From Catenulispora pinistramenti (lineage in GTDB: Bacteria; Actinomycetota; Actinomycetes; Streptomycetales; Catenulisporaceae), in the NCBI RefSeq assembly GCF_018274385.1, contig NZ_JAAFYZ010000042.1:1-59863 (forward strand): a stretch of 59,863 nucleotides of DNA, given 5' to 3'. This document shows positions 40,201 through 48,115 of the stretch, piece after piece. How positions within the stretch are numbered: position 1 is the stretch's first letter; every line of letters begins with the position of its first letter. Position numbers and translations under genes: made by a program. The notes under the pieces were generated by a model. That model had not been told where the DNA came from and did not search any database. It was given only the letters and a program-made list of their open reading frames with translations.

Positions 40201-40514
40201 GCCGCGTCCCGGACCAGCGCGGACAGCCTGCTGCTGTCGACCTCGTCCGGCCCGGCGCCGAGCCGGTACCCGGCCTCCTCCCGGACGATCGCCTCCACCC
40301 CGCAAGCACTGCGCGTCCGCGACACCAGCACCTGCAAGCCCTTCACCCCGTTGCTCGGCGCCGCCTCACCCCACACCAGCTCGATCAGCTCCGCCGACCC
40401 CACCGGACGGCAGTCGCGCGCGGCCAGGGCGGCCAGCAGCGCCCGCGGGCGCTCACCGACGACGGGGACCCCGTGCCAGCGCACGTCGCCCAACAAGGTC
40501 AGTGTGATGCTCAC
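37221..40514 (-). CDS. SARP/AfsR-like STAND transcriptional regulator (second copy)
   Basis: The 1097-aa protein has an OmpR-like winged helix (residues ~1-90; GERPRALLAALAARD, ELIELVWGEAAP), a BTAD region (~95-255), an AAA/NB-ARC ATPase with Walker A VVSVVGAGGLGKTRLAQLM near 300 and Walker B PGLLVLDNCEHL near 385, and a TPR-like C-terminus. A Gly/Ala-rich insert (AGGGLAGGLAGSPVGSPVGG) interrupts the BTAD part. Transcription starts about 0.6 kb from the NRPS gene on the other strand, so it is the likely pathway regulator. The GTG start has a weak RBS (GGCAG). Confidence 0.88.
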   Translation of the reverse strand: MSITLTLLGDVRWHGVPVVGERPRALLAALAARDCRPVGSAELIELVWGEAAPSNGVKGLQVLVSRTRSACGVEAIVREEAGYRLGAGPDEVDSSRLSALVRDAAAALDGDPARAETLAREALALAGGDPAGGGLAGGLAGSPVGSPVGGLAAADDQRAGPLAEIRRGAATDAQAAGLVLARAASRTGGHAQALPHLEAAYTRAPHDESLLADLLRSEAAVRGPAAALERFERHRRELRDRLGTDPGEPLRRVQRGLLALDRPVRHGLRYDATELIGRDADLERLRAALAGSRVVSVVGAGGLGKTRLAQLMAREAEQAAVYFVELAGVVSGEDLAAEVGSVLGVRDSVSGRGTLTASQRADIRARLAQQLGLVPGLLVLDNCEHLIEAVAELVAFLIAATPDLRVLTTSRAPLAIAAERVYPLGELGPADAARLFRERALAARPDVRLDEPVVAGVVGRLDGLPLAIELAAAKVRVMAVEEIDRRLQDRFALLRGGDRSAPDRHRALVAVIEWSWNLLDPGERRALRRLALFHDGFTLEAAESVLGSSGPEPDVVETVRGLVEQSLVTVRESPAGVRYRMLETVREFGRMRLAEAGDEAEARAAQRRWAVAYATAQQADLAGSGQFAAIDALSAEETNLADEMRAALAEGDNASLVRLLATLGTMWTIRGEHIRMVFLAGALRDALSDWTPPPELADAARAAVAVTLSNAMALSGEHGADLSALLRRLGPADDGDLYVSALVRVLLAWDAMDVEGSLARLTALAAGPEPSTAAGASVWLSHYRENEGDPHGALALAERALALTDSAAGPWTMTAMPRMLLAELSMQLGDRPAAVAHARVALPVVRRLGAVDDEAQLRTLMALSDVAEGRLEQAREEIELIDRMETRTATFGTDLHRHVCRAELLLASGRAEDGLRLFRECADQYRETELPGATKTGTELWSFIGDAMALSAHAWHASGADEAHGRAVFAACRTSALLVLTADNERIDYPASGMLLFGLGTWWLLRRCAVGDAAHAANPADAANAADTANALRLLALAQRFSYNRMLPTMDWERIVPVAERALPGRLDELRAEYADRRPVELLAEARGLVDGLVGGY

Positions 40515-40578
40515 CTGCCAAGTCTAAGTGCGGCAGGCGTCCTGAAGCGGGGCGCTGCAGCCGGCCACAGCCCGCAGC

Positions 40579-40738
40579 TGCGCGCGGCCCTCATCGCGGC
40601 CGTGCCGATGAACCGTCTGGCAAAGCCGGAGGAAACAGCTGGTGTCGTGACGTTCCCCGCCTCGACCCCGGCAGCTTCATGACCGGCGCGGAGGTCTTCG
40701 CCGACGGCGGGGCCGGCCAGATCGGGCCGTTGCGGTAA
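40579..40738 (+). pseudogene. Remnant of a short-chain dehydrogenase/reductase C-terminus
   Basis: One frame reads IAAVPMNRLAKPEETAGVV and stops at a TGA. A second frame picks up FMTGAEVFADGGAGQIGPLR and ends in TAA. Together they match the conserved SDR ending (PMxRxAxPEEIAxxVxFLAS then TGAxxxVDGG). The N-terminal three quarters, including the Rossmann and Ser-Tyr-Lys motifs, are missing, so this is a decayed, frameshifted fragment between the SARP regulator and the NRPS gene. Confidence 0.6.
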
Positions 40739-40837
40739 AAGCAGACCTCTGATAGGAAGGGGACGTGAGCTGAAAGGTACGGTTGCGATTCCGCCCTGCG
40801 CGATATCGAACCCGGCCAACGGGAGGGGCTCCATCTC

Positions 40838-40930
40838 ATGACGGCCAGTGCCGCACACCTCGTCTGTACCGACTCCGGATCCGCGCTGTTCATCCACGGC
40901 GACCGGAACGGTTGGCGCAGATCCGCCTGA
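40838..40930 (+). CDS. Possible 30-aa peptide upstream of the NRPS gene
   Basis: A short frame (MTASAAHLVCTDSGSALFIH...) starts 9 nt after a GGGAGGGG that would be a good RBS. It lies in the 636-bp gap between the SARP regulator and the NRPS. The frame stays open for about 25 codons upstream without a start codon, so it may instead be the end of a decayed gene. No function is assigned. Confidence 0.3.
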   Translation: MTASAAHLVCTDSGSALFIHGDRNGWRRSA

Positions 40931-41151
40931 TCTCTTTCCAGCAATCCCTTTCTCGGCTCTGACGCCGATTCATGCCCCGGTTCCGGGGCGGCGATGACGC
41001 ACGTCTGATTCGCCCGCGGCGAACCCTCGCCGCGGCGCGAGCGCGCCGTGTCCAATTCCTGTCCAGCCCTCGCCGACGCCGAGCGCTCGCCTGCTCGCGT
41101 ACCGCGCAGACCTCATATACGCCTGCCCTCGCTCAAAGAGGTGGTTCTGCC

Positions 41152-44100
41152 ATGTCCAGCGAGTCCGCCATGTCCAGCGAGTCCGCCGCCGACCAGCCCC
41201 GGCCATCTCGGAGACGCCAGCGCCGTCCGGGAAATCCCTTCGCGCTGGCCCACGACCCCCAGGCCCGCAGCCACCCGCTGTCGGCCGGGCAACAGCGCCT
41301 GTGGTGGCAGCGGCAGCTGGACTCGGCGTCCGACCAGTACCACATCCACGGCGGCTGGCGGTTCGCCGGCGGCCTGGATCCCGGGACGCTGGACGCCGCG
41401 CTGGCCGCGCTGGTGCGGCGGCACGAGATCCTGCGGACCGCCTTCGTCGCCGACGCCGACGGCCGCACCTCGCAACACGTCCTGGACACGGTCGAGATCC
41501 CGGTGACCTGGGCCGGGGGCGACTGGCGCGCGGCGGTGGACCGGGCCGGTGCCGAGCCCTTCGACCTGGCCCGGCCGCCGCTGTTCCGGGTGGTGGCCGC
41601 CGAACCGGACGACGGACCGCCGGCGCTCTACCTGGTCCTGCACCACATCGTCACCGACCGCTGGTCGATGGATCTGCTGCCCCGCGACTTGTTCGAGTTC
41701 TACGACGCCGCGCGCACCGGCCGCGAGCCGGACCTGCCAGAGCTCGCCGTGCAGTACGGCGACTACGCCGCCTGGCAACAACGAGCCCTGACAGCCGAGC
41801 GCCGGGCCGAACTGGCCGACTGGTGGCGCACGACGCTGTCCGGCCAGGAGCGGGCCGAGTTGCCCTCGGACCGGCCCCGGCGGCCGGCACCGGACGGGAG
41901 CGGGGCGACCGTCGCCGTGGACCTGCCCGCGGACGTCACCGCGCAGCTGACCGACCTGGCCTGGGGGGCGCGCGCCACGCCGTTCATCGTGGTCACCGCC
42001 GCCCTGGCCCGGCTGCTCGGCGAGGCCACCGGGCAGGGCGACGTGACGATCGGCGCGATCGTGTCCGATCGGCCGCACGGCGCGTTGCAGGACCTGATCG
42101 GGTTCTTCGTCAACACCGTCCCGGTCCGCGTCGACCTGTCGGCGCCCGGCCTCACCTTCCGGCAGGCCCTGACCGCCACCCGCGAGGCGTGGCTGGCAGC
42201 CGACGCACACCAGGACGCGCCGTTCGAGGAGATCGTCGGGGCGCTGCGGGCCGGTTCGGATCCGGGCCGGCACCCGCTGTTCGACGTCGCGGTGAACCAC
42301 GGCGGCGACCACACCAACCTGACCGGCCGGCAGAACGCGCCGGCGTGGTGGCGTCCGGGGGTGCCGGAGACCGCGCGCTTCGACCTGTCGCTGACGACGA
42401 TGGTGGTCGACGGCCGGTTGCGTGCCGCGTTCCTGTATCGGCCGGACCTGTTCGACCGCGGGCCGATCGCCGCGCTCGCCGAGCGCTACCTCCGATTGCT
42501 GGAACACGCGATCGCCGAGCCCGACCGGCCGATGGATGAGTTCGTCCTGGTGGACGCCGCCGCTGTGGAGTCACAGGATCGGCACGATGATCCCATCCCG
42601 GCGCCCTCGGAGACCGTCGTCGAACTCTTCCAGGCCCGCGCCGCACGGCATCCGGACGTCCCGGCGGTGGTCGCCCCCGACGGACAGCTGACCTACGGCG
42701 AACTCAACGAGCGGGCGAACCGGCTGGCCCGGCGGTTGGTCTGGCTCGGCGCCGGTCCGGAACTGGTCGTCGGGGTGTGCCTGGAACACAGTGTGGACCG
42801 GGCCGTCGTGCTGCTGGCGGTCGCCAAGAGCGGCGCGGCCTACCTTCCGCTCGATCCGGACTTCCCCGCTGAGCGGCTCCGGTTCCTGGTGGCCGACGCC
42901 GAGGCGATCCTGACCGTCGTCAGTCCCGCGCTGCGTGCGGCGCTTCCCGCCGACCTCGGGTCCGTGGTGGAGTTCGGCGGCGGTGTCCCGGACCTGTCGC
43001 AGGCTGCTGCGACGAACTTGGCCCCGGTGCGCGCGCGGCCCGACAACCTGGCCTATCTGATCTCCACGTCCGGCTCGACGGGGAAGCCGAAATCGGTCGC
43101 GGTGCCGCATCGGGCGCTGAGCCGGCTGGCCGTCGGCGCGGCGGGCTACCTCGCGGTGGGCCCCGGCGACACGTTCCTGCAAGCCGGTCCGCTCACCTTC
43201 GACGTGGCGGTGCTGGAGTGGGCGCCGCTGGTCCACGGCGGGCAGGTCGCGATAGCCGCCCTCGGGACATGGCTGGAGGACGCGGCCGATGTGGTCCGGC
43301 AGCACGGCGTCACCGCCCTCAAACTCGTCTCGCCGCAGCTCGACCTGCTCGTCGAGCGGGACATCGACCTGCTGGCCGGGCTGCGCCAGCTGATCGTCGG
43401 CGGCGACGTGGTGCGGCCGGGCAGCTTCGCCCAGGCGCGCCTGCGGCTACCGGGATGCGAAGTACTCGCCTCGTACGGACCGACCGAGAACACAGTGCTG
43501 TCAACGATCTTCGCCGGTCCGGCCCCGTCCCATCGCGTGCCGATCGGCCATGCCGTGCCGTATACGAGCGTTTACGTCCTGGACCGGAATCTCCGGCCGA
43601 CGCCGGTCGGCATGCGCGGCGAGATCTACCTGGCCGGCGCCGGCCTGGCACGCGGCTACCACGGCCGTCCCGGACGTACCGCGCAGGCTTTCGTCCCCGA
43701 CCCCTACGGCCCGCCGGGATCGCGCATGTACCGGACCGGGGACGTCGGGCGGCGCCTGCCCGACGGCGAGATCGACTTCCTGGGCCGCGCCGATCGGCAG
43801 CTGAAGATCCGCGGGTTCCGGATCGAGACCGGCGAGGTCGAGCACGCGCTACTACGTCAGCCCGGCATCACGGCGGCGGCCGTGACGCGCGCCGAGTTGG
43901 AGACCGGTCCTTGCCTGGTCGCCTACCTCACCACGGCCACCGAGCCCACCACGACCACCGAGCCCGCCGCGCCGATGGATCAGGACGCGCTGCGCCGGGC
44001 CCTTCGTACCGAACTACCGGCGTACATGGTTCCGGACCACATCATCGAGCTGCCGCGGATCCCACTGACAGCGCACAACAAGGTGGACCGGGCCGCACTG

Positions 44101-45162
44101 CCCCCGATCAGCCGGGTCGCCGACCGCCCGGAAGAGCAGGTCAGCACCGTTGGCGACGACGGACTTGTCAGCCGGGTCGCGCGGGCGTGGTCTGAGGTTT
44201 CGGGCGCCGCGCTCACGCCCGAATCAGACTTCTTCAACAGCGGCGGCCACTCCCTGATGGTGCCGCGGGCGACGGCGGCCGTCCGGAACCTCCTCGGCAG
44301 GGAGATCCCGCTGCGGCTGATGATGGAGCACCGGACGCCCGCCTCCTACGCGGCGGCGCTGGCCCTGGCGAGCACGCCCGATCTGGCCGCCGCCACGCGG
44401 GAGCACCGGCTGGTGCGCCAGAGCTGGCACAGCGCTGCGCTCGGCGGCGACCGGCGGGTGGACCTGTTCGTCACGCCGGGCGCCCCCGACACCGTTGTCG
44501 GGCATGCTTTGGTCGTCCCCGACGGATCAGAGTTCGTGGACATCATGCGGCTGCCCGCGCTGCTGGACCGGCTGGCGTCCGAGGGCCGGATCGGGCCGAC
44601 GGCGGCGGTGTTCCTGAGCCCGGCGGACTCCTCGGCGCGCCGTACCGAGCTGCTCGATCCGGGGTACGCCGACGTCCTCGCCGACGAACTGCTGCCGCAC
44701 CTGCGCGCCTGGCTCGGGACACGATCGCGGGCCGAGCGCGCGGTCGTCCTCGGCGCGAGCCTGGGAGCGGTGGTGGCGCTGCGGGCCGCGTTGCGTCGGC
44801 CCGATCGGTTCGCCGGGGCGGCGGCGCTGTCCGGGCCGTTGAGCGAACACCGGCTCGGCCCGGAACTGGACGGACCAGAGGAATCAGACGAGACGGACGG
44901 ACCCCTGCTGAGCCCGGCTTCGGCTTCAACGCGGGCCCGGCTGTTCCTGGCGGCCGGCGACGCCGAAGCCGACCTCACCCTCGACGACGGACTCAATCTC
45001 CTGGAGGCGAATCAGAAGACCGCTGTGGAGCTCGACGAACAAGGCAACACCGTGCGCTTCGAGCACGGCGCGGGGGGCCACACCTACGCCGCCTGGGAGG
45101 CGCTGCTTCCCGAGGCCCTCATCTGGACGCTTCAGGAGGGAACAGAGCAGCATGTTCGCTGA
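41152..45162 (+). CDS. Single-module NRPS: condensation, adenylation, carrier and enterochelin-esterase-like domains
   Basis: The 1336-aa protein has a condensation domain (~40-470; active motif HHIVTDRW, H164-H165), an adenylation domain (~485-980; YLISTSGSTGKPK, SYGPTENT, YRTGDVGRRLPDGE, NKVDRAAL), and a carrier domain with Ser1034 in NSGGHSLMV. The C-terminus is an alpha/beta-hydrolase like enterochelin esterase/Fes, with Ser1203 in VLGASLGAVV and His1310 in GGHTYAAW. This is unlike the usual NRPS thioesterase and may release or hydrolyse a peptide ester. Approximate adenylation specificity positions read D-V-L-K-I-G-S-V-L, which I cannot assign. The ATG follows AGAGGTGG. MbtH overlaps its end. 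Confidence 0.92.
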   Translation: MSSESAMSSESAADQPRPSRRRQRRPGNPFALAHDPQARSHPLSAGQQRLWWQRQLDSASDQYHIHGGWRFAGGLDPGTLDAALAALVRRHEILRTAFVADADGRTSQHVLDTVEIPVTWAGGDWRAAVDRAGAEPFDLARPPLFRVVAAEPDDGPPALYLVLHHIVTDRWSMDLLPRDLFEFYDAARTGREPDLPELAVQYGDYAAWQQRALTAERRAELADWWRTTLSGQERAELPSDRPRRPAPDGSGATVAVDLPADVTAQLTDLAWGARATPFIVVTAALARLLGEATGQGDVTIGAIVSDRPHGALQDLIGFFVNTVPVRVDLSAPGLTFRQALTATREAWLAADAHQDAPFEEIVGALRAGSDPGRHPLFDVAVNHGGDHTNLTGRQNAPAWWRPGVPETARFDLSLTTMVVDGRLRAAFLYRPDLFDRGPIAALAERYLRLLEHAIAEPDRPMDEFVLVDAAAVESQDRHDDPIPAPSETVVELFQARAARHPDVPAVVAPDGQLTYGELNERANRLARRLVWLGAGPELVVGVCLEHSVDRAVVLLAVAKSGAAYLPLDPDFPAERLRFLVADAEAILTVVSPALRAALPADLGSVVEFGGGVPDLSQAAATNLAPVRARPDNLAYLISTSGSTGKPKSVAVPHRALSRLAVGAAGYLAVGPGDTFLQAGPLTFDVAVLEWAPLVHGGQVAIAALGTWLEDAADVVRQHGVTALKLVSPQLDLLVERDIDLLAGLRQLIVGGDVVRPGSFAQARLRLPGCEVLASYGPTENTVLSTIFAGPAPSHRVPIGHAVPYTSVYVLDRNLRPTPVGMRGEIYLAGAGLARGYHGRPGRTAQAFVPDPYGPPGSRMYRTGDVGRRLPDGEIDFLGRADRQLKIRGFRIETGEVEHALLRQPGITAAAVTRAELETGPCLVAYLTTATEPTTTTEPAAPMDQDALRRALRTELPAYMVPDHIIELPRIPLTAHNKVDRAALPPISRVADRPEEQVSTVGDDGLVSRVARAWSEVSGAALTPESDFFNSGGHSLMVPRATAAVRNLLGREIPLRLMMEHRTPASYAAALALASTPDLAAATREHRLVRQSWHSAALGGDRRVDLFVTPGAPDTVVGHALVVPDGSEFVDIMRLPALLDRLASEGRIGPTAAVFLSPADSSARRTELLDPGYADVLADELLPHLRAWLGTRSRAERAVVLGASLGAVVALRAALRRPDRFAGAAALSGPLSEHRLGPELDGPEESDETDGPLLSPASASTRARLFLAAGDAEADLTLDDGLNLLEANQKTAVELDEQGNTVRFEHGAGGHTYAAWEALLPEALIWTLQEGTEQHVR

Positions 45163-45361
45163 CGAGAGCCGGGATTTCCTGGTCGTGGTGAACCACGAGG
45201 AGCAGTACTCGATCTGGCCGGCCGACCGCGAGCCGCCGGCCGGATGGCGCACCGAGGGACCGCCTAGGCCGAAGGCGGAGTGCCTGGCCCGGATCGACCG
45301 GGAGTGGACCGACCTGCGGCCGCTGAGCCTGCGCCGCGCGATGGACGGTGAGGCGCGGTGA
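45152..45361 (+). CDS. MbtH-family protein
   Basis: The 69-aa protein shows the MbtH pattern NHEEQYSIWPADREPPAGW with the conserved Trp residues and a terminal LRPLSLRRAM. MbtH proteins bind and activate NRPS adenylation domains. It overlaps the end of the NRPS gene and the start of the ATP-grasp gene, so it should be made in step with its partner. It may serve both adenylation enzymes of the cluster. Confidence 0.95.
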   Translation: MFADESRDFLVVVNHEEQYSIWPADREPPAGWRTEGPPRPKAECLARIDREWTDLRPLSLRRAMDGEAR

Positions 45362-46737
45362 GCGACGTGCGCCAGGAGGCCGCCGAGCCCGCGGCCGAGC
45401 CCGTACCCGAATCCGTGGCCGAATCCGTGGCCGAATCCGCGACAGAGTCCACAACAGAGGCGGCCGGTGTGGCGCAGCGCCCTGCTTCAGCATCGACCGA
45501 GCCGGTCGTCCTGGTCATCGGCGGCCGACCGAAGATCGTCCAGAAGGCCAGGACCCTCGGCCTGCGCGTGGTCTACCTGCAATATCCGGGCTCTTATGGC
45601 GAGGCCCACCGGCCCTACGTCGACCAGGCCTTGCTGCTGGACTACTCCGACGTCGAGCGGCTGCTTCCGTTGGTATCGGCACTGCATCGTGCCTATCCCT
45701 TCCAGAAAGTGGTGTCGCTGTTCGAGCTCGGTCTGCTGCCCGCGGCCCGCATCAGCCAGGCCCTCGGGCTGGGCGGCACCACGCCGGAGACCGTGGAGCT
45801 GCTGCTCGACAAGTGGCAGATGCGGCAGCGGCTCCAGGCAGCCGGCGTGAGCCCGGTCGCGGCCGCTGTCGGACGCACCGAGGACGATCTGCGCGCGTTC
45901 GTCCAGCGTCACGGCCTGCCGGTGGTGGTGAAGCCGACGCGCGAGGCCGGGAGCATCTGCGTGCTCGCGGTCCGCACCGAAGCCGAGGTGCCATCGGTGC
46001 TGGCCCGCTACCGCGAGCTCGGCGCCCTGCTCGATCCGCGCGATCTGGCCGGGCCGCTCGAAGAGTTCCTGATGGAGGAGTACCTGGACGGCCCGGAGAT
46101 CAGCGTCGAGACGCTGAGTTCCGACGGCCGGCACGTGGTCGTCGCGGTCACCGACAAGGTGATCGGCGCCGGTCCCGCCGGGTTCGTCGAGCTCGGGCAC
46201 TCGATGCCGAGCCGACATCCGGGCCCTGATCTGGAGCGCGCCGAGCAGTTGGTGTCCGCGTTGCTGGACGCGGTCGGGCTGCGGGACGGACCGGCGCACA
46301 CCGAGCTGAAGCTGACGCCGCGCGGGCCGATGGTCATCGAATCGCACAACCGGATCGGCGGGGACCGGATCGGCGAGCTGGCCGAGCTGGTCTACGGGAT
46401 CGACATGGACAGCTACGCGCTCGGGGTCCCGTTCGGTCTGGTGCCGCCGCTGACCGAGTCGCCCGCGCCTTCCGGCGGCGCGGCCATCAGGTTCCTGACA
46501 CCGGCGCCGGGCCGGGTGGTCGAGGTGACCGGGACCGAGGCGGTGCGCGAGGATCCGGCGCTGGTCGAGCTGGAGATCGCGGTCGCGGCCGGGGCGCTGG
46601 TGCCGGAGCTGACCTGGAGCGAGGACCGGGTCGGCCACGTGATCGCGCGCGGTGCGGACGCCGGGGAGGCGATCGCGAACTGCGAACGGCTGGCGGCGGC
46701 TGTGACGATCCGGACGGAGCCGGTGGGCCGCCGGTGA
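45358..46737 (+). CDS. ATP-grasp ligase
   Basis: The 459-aa protein has an N-terminal acidic low-complexity tail (repeated ESVA units from a 12-bp DNA repeat), a pre-ATP-grasp domain (VVLVIGGRPKIVQKARTLG), and an ATP-grasp core (~150-365) with LPVVVKPTREAGSICV, EEFLMEEYLDGPEISVETLS and metal-binding VIESHNRIGGDRIGEL. The layout resembles L-amino-acid ligases and BtrJ-like enzymes that activate a carboxylate as acyl-phosphate and join it to an amine. In this cluster it could form an amide bond independent of the NRPS. The GTG start overlaps the MbtH stop. Confidence 0.9.
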   Translation: MSDVRQEAAEPAAEPVPESVAESVAESATESTTEAAGVAQRPASASTEPVVLVIGGRPKIVQKARTLGLRVVYLQYPGSYGEAHRPYVDQALLLDYSDVERLLPLVSALHRAYPFQKVVSLFELGLLPAARISQALGLGGTTPETVELLLDKWQMRQRLQAAGVSPVAAAVGRTEDDLRAFVQRHGLPVVVKPTREAGSICVLAVRTEAEVPSVLARYRELGALLDPRDLAGPLEEFLMEEYLDGPEISVETLSSDGRHVVVAVTDKVIGAGPAGFVELGHSMPSRHPGPDLERAEQLVSALLDAVGLRDGPAHTELKLTPRGPMVIESHNRIGGDRIGELAELVYGIDMDSYALGVPFGLVPPLTESPAPSGGAAIRFLTPAPGRVVEVTGTEAVREDPALVELEIAVAAGALVPELTWSEDRVGHVIARGADAGEAIANCERLAAAVTIRTEPVGRR

Positions 46738-48080
46738 ACGACACCGCGCCCGAGGGCGAACTCCGATTCCGCGACAGCCTGCGGCACCTGCCGCCGCGGG
46801 TCTGGATCGTCAGCGCCGGCAACCTGGTCAACCGCGCGGGCAACTTCCTGCCGATCTTCATCGTGCTCTACCTGGCCAGCAAGCACCGCTCGGCGGGCGC
46901 CGCCGGCCTGGTCCTGGGCGCCGCCGGGATCGGCAACGTGCTGGGCGCCACGCTCGGCGGGCACCTCGCCGACCGCATCGGCCGGCGCTGGACCATGACC
47001 GTGTCCGCGTTGCTGACCGCGGGCCTGACCGCGCTGGTCCCGCTGGTGGGCAACCTGGCGCTGCTGGTCGGGCTGGTCGGCCTGACCGGCGTCGCCTCCC
47101 AGCTCTACCGGCCGGCCGCGGCGGCGCTGCTCGTGGACGGCATGGACCACCAGCAGCGGCTGGCGGCCTCGGGGGTCTTCCGCTTCGGGATGAACGTCGG
47201 GGCCTCGATCGGCGGTGTGCTCGGCGGCCTGCTCGCGTCCCGGTCCTTCGCATGGCTCTTCTACAGCAACGCGATGGCCAGCCTCGCATTCGGCATCCTC
47301 ACCGCGATCCTGGTCCGCGACGCCCCGCGCCCCGCCGCCGCCGTTTGCGCGGCGGACGGCGATACAGGCGCGGACGGTGATGCGGACGCGGACGCCGGGA
47401 GCGGATCAGGGGCCGAACACACAGCGGCCGACCCGACTTATCGCACGGCGCTCCGCGACCGTCACCTGCGCCGGTTCCTGGCGATGACCTTCGTCGCAGA
47501 GTTCGTCTACGTCCAGTCCACGGTGGGTCTGCCGCTGCACGTGACCTCGGTCGGGCTGTCCGCCGAGAGTTTCGGCCTGTTGATCGGCCTCAACGGCCTG
47601 CTGGTGCTGATCTGCGAGCTGCCGCTGACCGGCGCGGTCTCGCGGCGCCGCCCGGAGTACGTCCTGTTCCTGGGCAACCTGCTCACCGGAGCCGGGCTGG
47701 CGCTCACGGTCTTCGCCGACTCGATGTTCTGGCTGGCGGCGACCGTGGTGCTGTGGACCGCCGGGGAGATGCTCTACGCCTCCATGGCCGCCGCCCACCT
47801 CGGCGGCCTGTCGCCACCGCACCTGGTCGGCCGTTACCAGGGCCTCTACGCGGCGGCGATCACGGCCGGAACCGGCCTCGGCCCGCTGATCGGCGGGCTC
47901 GTCTACACCTCCAGCACGAAGGTGTTCTGGCTGCTCGTGGGAGCGGCCGGGCTGTGGTCGGCACAGCTGTGCCTGCCGCCGCGGCGCCGTGCTGACCGAC
48001 AGGGGGCCGGCGGCACCGGCCCCGACCACCACCCGGAGGAAGGCCGGGAAGCGCAGCCGATCCGGATCAGCAACCAGTGA
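46734..48080 (+). CDS. MFS transporter, probable product exporter
   Basis: The 448-aa protein has 12 predicted helices with the MFS loop motif GGHLADRIGRRWTM after helix 2 and a central Asp/Ala/Gly-rich loop (~200-225). It belongs to the drug-exporter-like MFS group. The GTG overlaps the ATP-grasp stop by 4 bp, so it is translated with the biosynthetic genes and is the natural candidate to export the cluster product. Confidence 0.9.
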   Translation: MNDTAPEGELRFRDSLRHLPPRVWIVSAGNLVNRAGNFLPIFIVLYLASKHRSAGAAGLVLGAAGIGNVLGATLGGHLADRIGRRWTMTVSALLTAGLTALVPLVGNLALLVGLVGLTGVASQLYRPAAAALLVDGMDHQQRLAASGVFRFGMNVGASIGGVLGGLLASRSFAWLFYSNAMASLAFGILTAILVRDAPRPAAAVCAADGDTGADGDADADAGSGSGAEHTAADPTYRTALRDRHLRRFLAMTFVAEFVYVQSTVGLPLHVTSVGLSAESFGLLIGLNGLLVLICELPLTGAVSRRRPEYVLFLGNLLTGAGLALTVFADSMFWLAATVVLWTAGEMLYASMAAAHLGGLSPPHLVGRYQGLYAAAITAGTGLGPLIGGLVYTSSTKVFWLLVGAAGLWSAQLCLPPRRRADRQGAGGTGPDHHPEEGREAQPIRISNQ

Positions 48081-48115
48081 TTCCCAGTCAGATCCCAAGC
48101 GGAGGTGCCACTCCC

